A DNA stretch of 64,000 bases from an uncultured Flavobacteriales bacterium (GTDB lineage Bacteria; Bacteroidota; Bacteroidia; Flavobacteriales_E; Vicingaceae): the NCBI GenBank assembly GCA_905479915.1, contig CAJQOH010000023.1, positions 88,728 to 152,727 on the forward strand, given 5' to 3'. The notes below the pieces were generated by a model. The model saw only the letters and a program-made list of their open reading frames with translations. It ran no database searches and was not told the DNA's origin. The position numbers and the translations under genes were made by a program. Of the stretch, positions 26,517 through 37,811 are shown piece by piece (the stretch's first letter is position 1; each line of letters starts with the position of its first letter).

Positions 26517-28787
26517 ATGAAAAAATCACGTAAAGACATAGAGGCATTAGAGTATCATTTACAGGGTAAACCAGGTAAAATTGAAGTGGTTCCTACTAAG
26601 CCTTATAGCACACAAAGAGATTTGTCTTTGGCATATTCTCCAGGTGTTGCTATTCCTTGTACTGAGATTGCAGAAAATAAAGAGGATGTATATAAATACA
26701 CAGCAAAAGGAAATCTTGTTGCCGTAATTTCAAATGGTACAGCAGTTCTTGGTTTAGGAGATATTGGGCCAGAAGCATCTAAACCTGTTATGGAAGGAAA
26801 AGGGTTGTTGTTTAAAATTTTTGCAGATATAGATGTTTTTGATATTGAAGTAGATGCTTCTGATGTTGATTTATTTGTGAATACAGTCAAGGCAATAGCG
26901 CCAACTTTTGGAGGAATTAATTTAGAAGATATCAAAGCTCCAGAATGTTTTGAAATAGAAGAGCGTTTAAAAGCAGAATTAAATATTCCTGTTATGCATG
27001 ATGATCAGCATGGTACAGCGATTATCTCATCTGCAGCAATGCTTAATGCAGTGGAGTTGGCAGGAAAAGAAATTAGTGAAATAAAATTAGTAGTTAGTGG
27101 GGCGGGAGCTTCTGCGATGTCTTGTTCAAAGCTTTATCTTTCACTTGGAGTAAAGAAAGAGAACATTGTAATGCTTGATAGTAAAGGTGTTATTCGAAAA
27201 GATAGAGATGGACTAACGAAAGGTAAAAAGTTCTTTGCAACAGATCGAAAAATTGATTCGATAGAAGAAGCTTTGGTTGATGCGGATATGTTTTTAGGAT
27301 TATCTAGAGGGGGAACACTTTCTAAAGAAATGCTTAAAACAATGGCCGAAGACCCTATAGTTTTTGCATTGGCAAACCCAGATCCTGAGATAGCTTATAA
27401 AGACGCCATTGCATCAAGAGAAGATATTATTGTGGCGACTGGGCGTTCAGATCATCCTAATCAGGTGAATAACGTTTTAGGATTTCCATTTATTTTTAGG
27501 GGAGCTCTTGATGTTAGAGCAACCACAATAAATGAAGAAATGAAGTTGGCTGCTGTAAAAGCAGTTGCTGAATTGGCAAAAGAAGCTGTTCCAGAGGAAG
27601 TGAATGAGGCTTATGATGAAAAAAACATTGTTTTTGGTAGAGACTTTATAATCCCAAAACCACTAGATCCAAGACTGATTACTACTGTAGCGCCAGCAGT
27701 TGCAAAAGCTGCAATGGATTCAGGTGTTGCTCAAATTCAAATTGAAGATTGGGAAGTTTACAAGGAAGAATTGTCCAGAAGATTAGGCTTGGATAACAAG
27801 CTTATTAAGAATGTTACGGAAAAAGCAAAGAGAAATCCTAAGAAGGTAATATTTGCTGAGGCAGATAATTATAAAACCTTAAAAGCAGCTCAAATTGTTC
27901 ATGAAGAAGGAATTGCAAAACCGATTCTTTTAGGGAAGGTTAAGAAAATACAAGAATTAGTTGATGAGTATCAATTAGAGTTAGGAGATATTCCAATTAT
28001 TGACCCTAGAAGTTCAAGTGAAAACGATCGAAAGCAAAAGTTTGCAGAGTTATTGTTTGAAAAAAGAAAGCGCAGAGGAATTACTTTAGTTGAAGCAAGG
28101 GATTTGATGCGTAGTCGAAATTATTTTGGTTCAGCAATGGTTGAGTTTGGAGAAGCAGATGCATTGATTTCAGGTTTAACTAGAAATTATGCAAGTACAA
28201 TTCGTCCAGCACTTCAGGTTATTGGTACAGATGATGATGTAACTAAAATTGCAGGGATGTATATTCTATTTACGAAGAATGGACCATTCTTTTTTGCAGA
28301 TACTACAGTAAATGTAAATCCAACAGCAGAGGATATTGTAGATATAACAGCACTTGTAGCTAAAATTGTAAATCGATTTAAAATTACTCCAAGAATTGCA
28401 TTGTTGTCGTATTCTAATTTTGGATCAGCAGAAGGAGAAGATCCTTTAAAAATGAGAGAAGCTACAAGAATGCTGCATGAAAAGCATCCAAACATTATTG
28501 TTGATGGAGAGATTCAAGCAAATTTCGCTTTAAATAAAGAGTTAAGAACAGAGATCTTTCCTTTTTCAGAATTGGCAAGAAGGAATACGAATACATTAAT
28601 TTTTCCAAATCTTTCTTCAGGAAATATAGCCTATAAGTTAATGCAAGAGATGGGAGGGACTGAAGCAATAGGACCTATTTTGTTAGGGATGAAAAAACCG
28701 GTACACATTCTTCAACTAGGAAGTTCGGTAAGAGAAATTGTAAATATGGTAACAATTGCAGTTGCTGATGTTCAAACAAGAAAGTAA
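26517..28787 (+). CDS. maeB: NADP-dependent malic enzyme with phosphotransacetylase-like domain
   Basis: 756-residue MaeB-type enzyme, oxidatively decarboxylating malate to pyruvate. N-terminal malic domain (about 1-170: [23 protein letters not shown]), NAD(P)-binding domain ([33 protein letters not shown]) up to about 430, then a C-terminal phosphotransacetylase-like domain ([17 protein letters not shown] to [11 protein letters not shown]), which is regulatory and not catalytic in characterised members. It lies 2 bases before ruvA. Confidence 0.96.
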   Translation: MKKSRKDIEALEYHLQGKPGKIEVVPTKPYSTQRDLSLAYSPGVAIPCTEIAENKEDVYKYTAKGNLVAVISNGTAVLGLGDIGPEASKPVMEGKGLLFKIFADIDVFDIEVDASDVDLFVNTVKAIAPTFGGINLEDIKAPECFEIEERLKAELNIPVMHDDQHGTAIISSAAMLNAVELAGKEISEIKLVVSGAGASAMSCSKLYLSLGVKKENIVMLDSKGVIRKDRDGLTKGKKFFATDRKIDSIEEALVDADMFLGLSRGGTLSKEMLKTMAEDPIVFALANPDPEIAYKDAIASREDIIVATGRSDHPNQVNNVLGFPFIFRGALDVRATTINEEMKLAAVKAVAELAKEAVPEEVNEAYDEKNIVFGRDFIIPKPLDPRLITTVAPAVAKAAMDSGVAQIQIEDWEVYKEELSRRLGLDNKLIKNVTEKAKRNPKKVIFAEADNYKTLKAAQIVHEEGIAKPILLGKVKKIQELVDEYQLELGDIPIIDPRSSSENDRKQKFAELLFEKRKRRGITLVEARDLMRSRNYFGSAMVEFGEADALISGLTRNYASTIRPALQVIGTDDDVTKIAGMYILFTKNGPFFFADTTVNVNPTAEDIVDITALVAKIVNRFKITPRIALLSYSNFGSAEGEDPLKMREATRMLHEKHPNIIVDGEIQANFALNKELRTEIFPFSELARRNTNTLIFPNLSSGNIAYKLMQEMGGTEAIGPILLGMKKPVHILQLGSSVREIVNMVTIAVADVQTRK

Positions 28788-28789
28788 TT

Positions 28790-29371
28790 ATGATCGCACA
28801 AATTAACGGTAAATTAATAGAGAAGACCCCTACCTATGTAGTTATAGATTGTGGAGGAGTTGGGTATGAATTGAAAATATCTTTAAACACATTTTCTCAA
28901 ATAGGAGCAAATGAAAATTGTATGTTGTATACTCACTTTGTAGTGAGAGAAGATGCGCAATTGTTATATGGATTTAAAGAAACAGGAGAGCGAGAATTGT
29001 TTCGATTATTGATATCTGTATCTGGAGTTGGATCAGCCACTGCAATGATGATTCTATCTTCTTTATCTTCTAATGAGATAAAGCAGGCAGTTTTAAGTGG
29101 AGATGTAAATACGTTGAAAAGTGTTAAAGGAATTGGAGCGAAATCAGCCGAAAGAATTATCATTGATTTAAGAGACAAGATAGGGAAGGTTGATGGAGCT
29201 AGTACAATTTCTTTAGTATCAAACAATACTATTAAAGAAGAAGCGTTAAGTGCGTTAGTAATGTTAGGTTTTGGTAAAAACCCAGCAGAAAAAGCATTAA
29301 ATAAAATATTGTCAGAAGGAGAAGAATTGACTGTAGAAGAACTTATTAAAAGAACTTTAAAAAAGCTTTAA
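28790..29371 (+). CDS. ruvA: Holliday junction DNA-binding protein RuvA
   Basis: 193-residue subunit that holds the four-way junction for RuvB. Domain I (MIAQINGKLIEKTPTYVVID), the helix-hairpin-helix pairs LISVSGVGSATAMMIL and LKSVKGIGAKSAERII, and the C-terminal RuvB-binding domain (EEALSALVMLGFGKNPAEKALN) are all present. The maeB-ruvA-sprA-gcvH order is conserved in Flavobacteriia. Confidence 0.96.
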   Translation: MIAQINGKLIEKTPTYVVIDCGGVGYELKISLNTFSQIGANENCMLYTHFVVREDAQLLYGFKETGERELFRLLISVSGVGSATAMMILSSLSSNEIKQAVLSGDVNTLKSVKGIGAKSAERIIIDLRDKIGKVDGASTISLVSNNTIKEEALSALVMLGFGKNPAEKALNKILSEGEELTVEELIKRTLKKL

Positions 29372-29389
29372 TAAGAGATAAAGGTATCA

Positions 29390-32300
29390 TTGAGTTTTAA
29401 GAAGAATACATATAATAAGTTAGCGTTAATTCTTGGTTTTTCAGCCGTTATTATGGTTGGAACTTGGATGATTAATCCAGTTAAAACAGAAGCTGGGCCC
29501 CATTACAATAAGTTAGTAAACTATAATGCAGAACCTTTACCTATTGATTCTCCTGAAATAGATTTACCCTATCCATTTAAAGATGGAATTGGAGGTCCCA
29601 AAAGTCAAAATTCGGGAGGATTGTTCCTGAAAAACCCAAGCAATATTAAATCAGGTTTTGAGTATGATCCAGAAACGGGGTCGTATAATTATTCTGAAAA
29701 GATGGGTGATAATTACTTCAAATATCCAACGTATATGGATTTTGATGAATACATTAATTATGATTCAAAAAAATCATTACAAGATTATTGGAAACAGAAA
29801 TCATCGGCAGATGATATTAATCAAACCAAAGGATTTAGACCTAAATTAACTGTAAAAGGACAAGCTTTTGATCGAATTTTTGGAGGTAATGTAATTGATA
29901 TTAGACCCCAAGGTTCGGCAGAGTTATCTTTTGGAATTAACCGTTCTACTAGAGATAATCCAGCTTTGCCAGCAAATCAAAGAAGTACTACAACTTTTGA
30001 TTTTAATCAAAAGATTCAATTGAATGTTGTCGGGAATATTGGTGAGAAACTGAAAATTACTACCAGTTATAATACTGAAGCAACGTTTGATTTTGAAAAT
30101 CAAATGAAAATAGAATATACTGGTTATGAAGATGAAATTATCCAAAAGATTGAGGCTGGTAATGTTTCATTGCCTTTAAAAGGACAATTAATAACGGGTA
30201 GTCAAACCCTATTCGGGATAAAAACAAAGTTGAGGTTTGGAAGATTAACTGTTACAAGTGTTTTATCACAAGAAAAAGGAGAGAAGAAAGAAATTAATGT
30301 ACAGGGAGGAGCTCAAATTAAAAAGTTTGAAAAAGAAGGCTCTGATTATGAACAAAATAAACACTATTTCTTGTCGCAATACTTTAGAGATACGTATGAA
30401 AGTTCTTTATCATCACCACCATTGGTTACCTCTAGGGCTTCTATTACAAAGGTTGAGGTTTGGGTTTCGAATAGAAATTTTTCAAACAATGATATCACCA
30501 AAAATGTAATAGGTTTTATTGATTTAGGTGAAGCAACCACTGCAAATATTTACAACAATGCCCAAGTTTCGGATAATAATCCTTTACCCAACGCTGACTT
30601 TTCAACTAATGATGCGAATAACCTTTATTTTAATATATCTGATACAACTGGAACTTCACCATATAATACCTTGGATATTAGAAACTTTGTAGACGCAAGT
30701 CAAGAATTACAAACTCAAGGTTTTGTTAATGGAGTTGATTTTGAAAAGTATGAAAATGCGAAACTGTTAAACCCTTCAGCCTATACTTTAAATTCTCAGT
30801 TGGGATATATCTCCTTAAATTCAACGCTAAATCCAGACGATATCTTAGCCGTTTCTTTTCAATATACATTGGATGGTCAAGTATATCAAGTTGGAGAGTT
30901 TTCTACAGATGGAATAAGTGGACAGGATGGACTTTATACAAAACTGTTAAAAGGAACAAGTATTAATACGAATATTCCAACGTGGGATTTGATGATGAAA
31001 AACGTTTATGCATTGGGTGCATTTAATATTTCTCCAACCGATTTTTATTTAGATGTTTTTTACAACAACCCTGCTACTGGAGTTCAGATTCCTTTTATTC
31101 CTGAAGGAGAAGTGAATGGATTGCCTTTAATCAGTGTTTTAAATTTAGATCGATTAAATACAAATAATCAAGCTAACTCTGATGGAGTGTTTGATTACAT
31201 TAATGGAGTTACCATTAACCAGAACAATGGAAGGGTTTATTTTCCAGTATTAGAGCCATTTGGTTCTCATTTAAGGAGCAAGTTCTCTGATCAAATCACA
31301 GCAAATAAATATGCATTTGATTCCCTATATGTAACTACTCAAGTCTTGGCAGAACAAGATGCAAGTAAAAATAGATTTGTCATTAAAGGTCAATATTCAT
31401 CATCGTCAAGTTCCGATATTTCTTTAAATGCATTAAATATTCCTGAAGGATCTGTTAGTGTTACAGCTGGAGGAGCTACATTAACAGAGAATGTAGATTA
31501 TACCGTAGATTATAACTTAGGAAGGGTTAAGATTATTAATGATGGAATACTACAGTCTGGTACACCAATTAAGATTTCCTTAGAAAGTCAATCATTATTC
31601 AATATTCAGACGAAAACATTAATGGGGACAAGGCTTGATTATAAGTTTAATGAGAATTTTAATTTAGGGGCAACAGCAATTAAATTATCTGAAAGACCAT
31701 TAACAAATAAAATAAACATTGGGGATGAACCAATTAACAATACGATTCTTGGTTTTGATTTAACGTATACACATGATGTTCCTTTTCTTACCAGATGGGC
31801 TGATAAATTGCCAATTTATAGTACAAAAGAAAAGTCTACGATAACTGTAGAAGGTGAATTTGCTAAATTATTACCAGGTAATCCAGGAGCAATAGGTAAG
31901 GATGGTACAGCTTATTTAGATGATTTTGAAGGAAGTCAATCCACTATTGATATGCGATCTGTTTTCCAATGGAAATTAGCCAGTACACCACAAGGACAGC
32001 CAACATTGTTTCCTGAAGGACAATTGCCTTTATCTAATCAATTGGATTATGGATACAATAGAGCAAAATTAGCGTGGTATAATATTGATCCATTATTTTG
32101 GAGAAATGATTCTAGAACTCCATCTCATATCTCTAACGATCCACTTACCCAATCTAATCATTACTCTAGAGAGGTTTTACAAACAGAAGTTTTCCCTTTT
32201 AAAGCACAACAAAATGGAACAACTCAAAATATATCTACGTTAGATTTAGCCTATTATCCATCAGATAGGGGGCAATACAATTTTGATAATGGAACTACGG

Positions 32301-35300
32301 CTGCGGGTATTGATGCAAATGGAAATTTATTAAACCCTTCTACACGTTGGGGTGGGATAATGAGAAAAGTTGAAACTACAGATTTTGAATCCTCTAATGT
32401 TGAATTTATTCAGTTTTGGGTGATGGATCCATTTGATGCAACTGATGGAGATCCTAATCATTCGGGAGGGCAATTATTTTTCAATTTAGGTGATATTTCT
32501 GAGGATATATTAAAGGATGATAGGAAAGCTGTAGAAAATGCAATGCCACTTTCTGCTATTGATTATGCTACAGGTGCTAATACTAATTTAGTTGATACAA
32601 CGGTTTGGGGTAGGGTTCCGACTGTTCAAGCTCTTGTTCAGGCATTTGACAATACGCCAAGTACTCGTCCGTTTCAAGATGTAGGACTGGATGGTTTGAA
32701 TGATGCAGATGAAATTGCCTTTTTTGGAGGTGCATTTGGAGCAGATCCAGCTGGAGATAACCATCACCACTATAGAGGAGATGATTATGATAACTTAGCT
32801 TTAAGTATACTAGATCGATATAAATTACATAATGGTGTACAAGGAAATTCAAATACTTCTGATCAAGATCCTAATCCTAATTATTCTTCTGCAGCAACTA
32901 CAAAGCCTGATATTGAGGATATCAATACGAATAACAACCTTGATTTCAGAGAGAATTATTTTCAATATTCGGTAAATATGAACCCTTCAGAGGTTAATCC
33001 ATCAAATGTTGGGAACAATTACATTACAAATGTTTTAGAAACTTCTGTTAAAACAGCTGATGGAACAACAAAATCAGTTCGTTGGTATCAGTTTAAAATC
33101 CCGATTAGAGAACCAGAAAGCGTAATAGGTAATATCCAAGATTTTAAATCAATTCGTTTTATGAGAATGTTTATGAAAGGTTTTGATAAAGAAGTAGTTC
33201 TTCGATTTGCACGATTAGAGTTGGTAAGAGGGGAGTGGAGAAAGTATACAGATGGATTGTTAAGTCCTGGAGATTTTCTTGGAGATGATGATGATGGGAC
33301 AGTATTTGATGTTTCTGCTGTAAATGTTGAAGAGAACAGTTCTAAAACACCGGTTAACTACATTATCCCTCCAGGAATTGATAGAGAGATAAACCCTAAT
33401 CCATCATCAGCAGCAGTAACTCAGCAATTAAATGAGCAGGCCTTGGTTTTAGATGTATGTAACCTTAATGATGGTGATGCAAGAGCGGCCTATAAAGTTT
33501 TAGATATTGATATTAGAAGGTACAAAAGGTTAAAGATGTTTATTCATGCTGAAGAAAGTGATCCTTCTAAACCTTTAGCAGATGAAGATCTTGCGGTATT
33601 TATTAGAATGGGGTCTGATTTTGATAACAATTATTATGAATATGAAGTTCCATTAGTAGTTACTCCAGCAGGGACTTACAATACTGATAACAATAGTAAC
33701 TCATCGGATAGAGAAGTAGTTTGGCCTGAAGCAAATAATATTGATTTGCAGTTTTCTAAATTCACCGATATGAAAGTGGTAAGAAATAGTTTGTTGCCCG
33801 ATCCATCTAGTGGAGTTTTACTCATTAAACCTTATGAGCAGGATGATGGAAACAATAGAATGAGAATAAAAGGAAATCCAAATTTTGGTGATGTTAGGGT
33901 GTTTATGATTGGTATACGAAATAGGAAACAAAGTCCTTTAAACCCTAATGATGACGGATTAGAAAAATGTGCAGAGGTATGGGTAAATGAGTTGCGAATG
34001 GCGGAATTTGATAATGAAGGAGGTTGGGCAACCGTTGCTCGAATAACTACTCAAATAGCAGATTTAGGAAATGTTACCGTTGCAGGTGATTATAGTACGC
34101 CAGGTTTTGGTAGTGTTGAACAAAAATTAAATGAAAGACAACAAGAAACAAGAAAGAGTTATGATCTTTCTACGAGTATAGAGTTAGGTAAATTTATTCC
34201 AGAAAAAATAGGGCTAAGTATCCCTATGTACTACAATGTTTCTCAAGGTGTTGTTACACCAAGATATAATCCTTTGGATCCAGATTTGGAATTGAATGAT
34301 TTGTTAGCAAATGATGTCTTGACTCAAAATGCTAGAGATTCTATTGGACAAAGAACACAAGAAGTTACCAGAAGGAGAAGTATAACTTTTACTAATGTTA
34401 GAAAATTAAAACCTAAAGGGAAAAAGAAGTCCCATTTTTATGATCTTTCAAACTTCTCATTCAATTATGGTTATTCTGAAACAAAGTATAGGGATATCAA
34501 TACTGAATTTGACAATAAGAAAAATTATAGAGGAGGTTTTGGGTACGCATTCGGTGCTAAACCTAAAAACTTTAAACCTTTTAATAAGGCTGGTTTTGCT
34601 AAGAAAAAGGCATTCAAATTGATTAAAGATTTTAACTTTTATTTGACTCCCAAACAACTTTCTTTTCAGACCGATGTGGATAGAATGTATTCAGAAAGAA
34701 GAGCAAGAAATAATACAGGGTTTGAGTTTGATTTGCCAACTTACTTTCAAAAACATTTTTATTGGAATAGGGTTTATGGGTTGAAATATGACATCACTAA
34801 GTCATTAAAGTTTGATTTTAATGCCTCTAATAATGCTACAATAGAAGAACCATTAACCTTTAACGGAGTAGATACTAGAGGTAGGGTAGATAGTGATTAT
34901 GAAGAAGAGTATCAATCATGGAAAGATACTGTATGGCAAAATATTAGAGACTTTGGAACAAATACACATTATCACCATAACTTTAATTTTAACTACAAAG
35001 TTCCTATTGATAAGTTGCCAGGGTTTAACTTTATAACACTTAATACAAAATATTCTGGAGATTATGATTGGCAGAGGTCTCCAATAGGAGCAGATAGTCT
35101 AGGGCATACCATACAGAATGCAAATACCGTTTCTGCTACTTCTCAGTTTAATATGACGAAACTTCACAATAGTGTTGGTTTCTTGAAAAAGGTTAATAAA
35201 AGAGCTAGAGAAAGACAGAAGCGAAGAACATTAAATGCCCTAAAACCAGATAGGAACAAAACAAAAGCAGAAAATGCAAAAGCTAAAGGATGGAAAGAGG

Positions 35301-36820
35301 GAACTCCAACTCCAGAGATAAAATTTGATACAAAAAGATTTAAAGATTCTGATACAACAAAGGTTGAGTTGTGGAGAAAAGTTCTTCCTTTTAAACCGAT
35401 GGATCAATTTTGGTTAGGTTTAATGAGTGTTAAAAATATCTCGGGAACATATACAAAAAACAGAGGTACATTGCTGCCAGGATATAATCAAGAAACACAA
35501 TTGCTAGGGTCAAGCCCAGGGTTTACTGCTCCAGGATTTAATTTTATTTCAGGGATACAAGAAGATGACTTTGCACTTAGAGCAGCTAATGAGGGTTGGT
35601 TGGTGAATAATGATTCAACAGGCCTGATTTATAATTATGCAACAACTTTTTCTGAAAATTATAACATTAGGGCAACCATAAGACCATTCAAAACATTAAG
35701 AATTCAGTTGACAGCTACGCGTAACTATGCAATAAATAGTACACAACAGTTTTTTGCTATTGATGATGCTTTTGTAGATACCTTATCTAACGGAACAGCT
35801 CATGATATTGATAACAATGGTATAGATGATTACTTTTTAGTAAACCCTGTAAATACAGGTAATTTTAGCATGTCATTTTTATCTTTAAACACTGCCTTTA
35901 TTGGAGATGATGATTTGGATAGATCTTCGGAAGTGTTCGCTAATTTCTTAAGAGAAAGAGAAACAATCTCTCAACGTTTAGCTGCAGAAAATGGAAATTC
36001 TGTAGGGACTTCTGCCAGTGGTTTTGCTGATGGATATAGTGAAACCTCTCAAGATGTATTAATATCATCATTCATTGCTGCTTATTCAGGCAAGAGCGGA
36101 GATGAGGTTTCAATCAAATCGTTTACCAAATTTATTCCTTTACCGAATTGGAGAATTACTTATGATGGTTTAAGTAAGTTGGCATTTGTAAATAGATTGT
36201 TTAAGAAGTTTACATTAACACATTCTTATAAATCTACTTTAAGTTATGGTTCATTTACGACCAACTTATTGTATGAAGGAAATGATGAAGGAGCTTTTGC
36301 TAGAGATATTAACGAAGACTTTATTCCTGAATTACAAATAGGTACGGTTACCTTATCAGAACAGTTTTCTCCGTTATTAGGAGCGGATATGACTTTAAAT
36401 AACAATATGATTTTAAGGGTAGAATATAAAAGAGATCGAAATGCATCTTTAAGTATGGTGAATGATCAAATTACAGAATTGAAAGGAAGTGAATGGTCTA
36501 TTGGAACCGGGTATAAGTTTAGACAAGTAAGAATGCCTTTTTCTAAGAAAAAAATGGTTAGAAGTGATATCGATACAAGAATAGATGTAGGACTTAGAAA
36601 AAACAATACGATCATTAGAAAGATAGTTGAAGAAGTAAATCAATTGACCGGAGGACAAAGAGTGCTGTCAATTAAATTTACAGCAGATTATAGAGTAAGT
36701 GCTAAGCTTAATGTAAGAGCATTTTATGATTATGTTTCTACAACTCCTTTTATTTCTACTTCATTCCCAACATCAAATACAAATGCAGGGATTAGTTTAA
36801 GGTTTACATTAACACAATAG
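29390..36820 (+). CDS. sprA: T9SS outer-membrane translocon SprA (Sov)
   Basis: 2476-residue giant beta-barrel that forms the outer-membrane channel of the type IX secretion system and exports the sorting-domain proteins in this window. The start is a TTG at 29390, giving a signal segment LALILGFSAVIMVGTWMI; no ATG gives an equally good start. Typical SprA features include FRPKLTVKGQAFDRIFGG, GEFAKLLPGNPGAIGKDGTA with YLDDFEGSQSTIDMR, EVWVNELRMAEFDNEGGWA, and a C-terminal strand NAGISLRFTLTQ. Length is normal. It lies 18 bases after ruvA. Confidence 0.95.
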   Translation: MSFKKNTYNKLALILGFSAVIMVGTWMINPVKTEAGPHYNKLVNYNAEPLPIDSPEIDLPYPFKDGIGGPKSQNSGGLFLKNPSNIKSGFEYDPETGSYNYSEKMGDNYFKYPTYMDFDEYINYDSKKSLQDYWKQKSSADDINQTKGFRPKLTVKGQAFDRIFGGNVIDIRPQGSAELSFGINRSTRDNPALPANQRSTTTFDFNQKIQLNVVGNIGEKLKITTSYNTEATFDFENQMKIEYTGYEDEIIQKIEAGNVSLPLKGQLITGSQTLFGIKTKLRFGRLTVTSVLSQEKGEKKEINVQGGAQIKKFEKEGSDYEQNKHYFLSQYFRDTYESSLSSPPLVTSRASITKVEVWVSNRNFSNNDITKNVIGFIDLGEATTANIYNNAQVSDNNPLPNADFSTNDANNLYFNISDTTGTSPYNTLDIRNFVDASQELQTQGFVNGVDFEKYENAKLLNPSAYTLNSQLGYISLNSTLNPDDILAVSFQYTLDGQVYQVGEFSTDGISGQDGLYTKLLKGTSINTNIPTWDLMMKNVYALGAFNISPTDFYLDVFYNNPATGVQIPFIPEGEVNGLPLISVLNLDRLNTNNQANSDGVFDYINGVTINQNNGRVYFPVLEPFGSHLRSKFSDQITANKYAFDSLYVTTQVLAEQDASKNRFVIKGQYSSSSSSDISLNALNIPEGSVSVTAGGATLTENVDYTVDYNLGRVKIINDGILQSGTPIKISLESQSLFNIQTKTLMGTRLDYKFNENFNLGATAIKLSERPLTNKINIGDEPINNTILGFDLTYTHDVPFLTRWADKLPIYSTKEKSTITVEGEFAKLLPGNPGAIGKDGTAYLDDFEGSQSTIDMRSVFQWKLASTPQGQPTLFPEGQLPLSNQLDYGYNRAKLAWYNIDPLFWRNDSRTPSHISNDPLTQSNHYSREVLQTEVFPFKAQQNGTTQNISTLDLAYYPSDRGQYNFDNGTTAAGIDANGNLLNPSTRWGGIMRKVETTDFESSNVEFIQFWVMDPFDATDGDPNHSGGQLFFNLGDISEDILKDDRKAVENAMPLSAIDYATGANTNLVDTTVWGRVPTVQALVQAFDNTPSTRPFQDVGLDGLNDADEIAFFGGAFGADPAGDNHHHYRGDDYDNLALSILDRYKLHNGVQGNSNTSDQDPNPNYSSAATTKPDIEDINTNNNLDFRENYFQYSVNMNPSEVNPSNVGNNYITNVLETSVKTADGTTKSVRWYQFKIPIREPESVIGNIQDFKSIRFMRMFMKGFDKEVVLRFARLELVRGEWRKYTDGLLSPGDFLGDDDDGTVFDVSAVNVEENSSKTPVNYIIPPGIDREINPNPSSAAVTQQLNEQALVLDVCNLNDGDARAAYKVLDIDIRRYKRLKMFIHAEESDPSKPLADEDLAVFIRMGSDFDNNYYEYEVPLVVTPAGTYNTDNNSNSSDREVVWPEANNIDLQFSKFTDMKVVRNSLLPDPSSGVLLIKPYEQDDGNNRMRIKGNPNFGDVRVFMIGIRNRKQSPLNPNDDGLEKCAEVWVNELRMAEFDNEGGWATVARITTQIADLGNVTVAGDYSTPGFGSVEQKLNERQQETRKSYDLSTSIELGKFIPEKIGLSIPMYYNVSQGVVTPRYNPLDPDLELNDLLANDVLTQNARDSIGQRTQEVTRRRSITFTNVRKLKPKGKKKSHFYDLSNFSFNYGYSETKYRDINTEFDNKKNYRGGFGYAFGAKPKNFKPFNKAGFAKKKAFKLIKDFNFYLTPKQLSFQTDVDRMYSERRARNNTGFEFDLPTYFQKHFYWNRVYGLKYDITKSLKFDFNASNNATIEEPLTFNGVDTRGRVDSDYEEEYQSWKDTVWQNIRDFGTNTHYHHNFNFNYKVPIDKLPGFNFITLNTKYSGDYDWQRSPIGADSLGHTIQNANTVSATSQFNMTKLHNSVGFLKKVNKRARERQKRRTLNALKPDRNKTKAENAKAKGWKEGTPTPEIKFDTKRFKDSDTTKVELWRKVLPFKPMDQFWLGLMSVKNISGTYTKNRGTLLPGYNQETQLLGSSPGFTAPGFNFISGIQEDDFALRAANEGWLVNNDSTGLIYNYATTFSENYNIRATIRPFKTLRIQLTATRNYAINSTQQFFAIDDAFVDTLSNGTAHDIDNNGIDDYFLVNPVNTGNFSMSFLSLNTAFIGDDDLDRSSEVFANFLRERETISQRLAAENGNSVGTSASGFADGYSETSQDVLISSFIAAYSGKSGDEVSIKSFTKFIPLPNWRITYDGLSKLAFVNRLFKKFTLTHSYKSTLSYGSFTTNLLYEGNDEGAFARDINEDFIPELQIGTVTLSEQFSPLLGADMTLNNNMILRVEYKRDRNASLSMVNDQITELKGSEWSIGTGYKFRQVRMPFSKKKMVRSDIDTRIDVGLRKNNTIIRKIVEEVNQLTGGQRVLSIKFTADYRVSAKLNVRAFYDYVSTTPFISTSFPTSNTNAGISLRFTLTQ

Positions 36821-36901
36821 GTAAATAAGAATTTGGAGTTAAGAATTAAGAATTATAAATTAGCGAAATAAAAATAGTCAATAACGAAATTAGATAAAGA
36901 G

Positions 36902-37279
36902 ATGAACGTTCCAGCAGAATTAAAATATACTAAAGATCACGAATGGATTAGAGTTGATGGAAATACTGTAACAATTGGAATTACCGATTTTGCACAAGGA
37001 GAATTAGGTGATATTGTTTATGTTGAAGTAGAAACAGAAGGAGAAACTTTAGCCCAAGAAGAAGTTTTTGGAACAGTAGAAGCTGTAAAAACAGTTTCGG
37101 ATTTGTTTATGCCTGTTTCAGGTGAAGTAACAGCATTTAATGAAGCTATCGAATCTGCTCCAGAATCAGTAAATAACGATCCTTATGGTGATGGTTGGAT
37201 GATTAAAGTAGAGCTTTCTGATGCAAGTGAATTAGATGCTTTACTTACAGCAGATCAATACAAAGAATTGATTGGGTAA
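36902..37279 (+). CDS. gcvH: Glycine cleavage system H protein
   Basis: 125-residue lipoyl carrier of the glycine cleavage system. The lipoylation site is the Lys in [20 protein letters not shown]-terminal [30 protein letters not shown] and C-terminal [16 protein letters not shown] are typical. The 81-base gap from sprA contains a GAATTAAGAATTA direct repeat. A terminator follows 32 bases after the stop. Confidence 0.97.
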   Translation: MNVPAELKYTKDHEWIRVDGNTVTIGITDFAQGELGDIVYVEVETEGETLAQEEVFGTVEAVKTVSDLFMPVSGEVTAFNEAIESAPESVNNDPYGDGWMIKVELSDASELDALLTADQYKELIG

Positions 37280-37310
37280 TAAGAAAACAACTTTTCTAAC
37301 GATATTTTAT

Positions 37311-37335
37311 AAAATCCGCTTAGGCGGATTTTTAT
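37311..37335 (+). terminator. Terminator after gcvH
   Basis: A 9-bp stem AAAATCCGC/GCGGATTTT (37311-37319 with 37324-37332) with a TTAG loop, continuing into T. It ends one to three bases before the first possible VanZ-like start. Confidence 0.85.
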
Positions 37336-37365
37336 ATGAAAGAAAGTTTTTGTTTCCATTTTAAA

Positions 37366-37755
37366 ATGAAGAAAATCAGTTCATATTTTCCCGCAGTACT
37401 TTGGTTGTTGATCATCTTGTTCTTAAGTGGATTTCCAGGAAAAGAATTACCTAAACTACCTGTTTGGCAATTCGACAAGTTGGTACATACATTGATGTAC
37501 TTTATTCTGTCTGTTTGTTTATTATTTCCTTTTAGTAAACAATTTATAGATAAAGAAAACCGTTTAAAGGTGGGTATTATTGTTGTGTTGCTTGGAATTT
37601 TTTATGGAGGACTTATGGAAATTTTACAAATACACATCTTTATTAATAGAAGTGGTAATTGGTATGACTTTATTGCGAACTCATTAGGCGCAATTTTAGG
37701 AGTACTAACTTTTCCGATAATTCTGAAATATTTACCGATAAAAAGATGGTTTTAA
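37366..37755 (+). CDS. VanZ-like membrane protein
   Basis: About 129 residues with four membrane spans, matching the VanZ-like fold: PAVLWLLIILFLSGFPGKELP, FDKLVHTLMYFILSVCLL, FYGGLMEILQ and GNWYDFIANSLGAILG, the conserved motifs of the family. The ATG at 37366 is preferred; an in-frame ATG at 37336 directly abuts the terminator and would add ten residues. Family members are poorly characterised; no glycopeptide role should be assumed. Confidence 0.82.
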   Translation: MKKISSYFPAVLWLLIILFLSGFPGKELPKLPVWQFDKLVHTLMYFILSVCLLFPFSKQFIDKENRLKVGIIVVLLGIFYGGLMEILQIHIFINRSGNWYDFIANSLGAILGVLTFPIILKYLPIKRWF

Positions 37756-37811
37756 ATATTGGAAATTGCTTCTAGCTTTTTTATTACATTTAATAACTTA
37801 AAAATTAAAAG

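Noticed and set aside
36832..36862. GAATTAAGAATTA direct repeat between sprA and gcvH as a mobile element
   Set aside because: Short AT-rich duplication only, with no ends or coding content.
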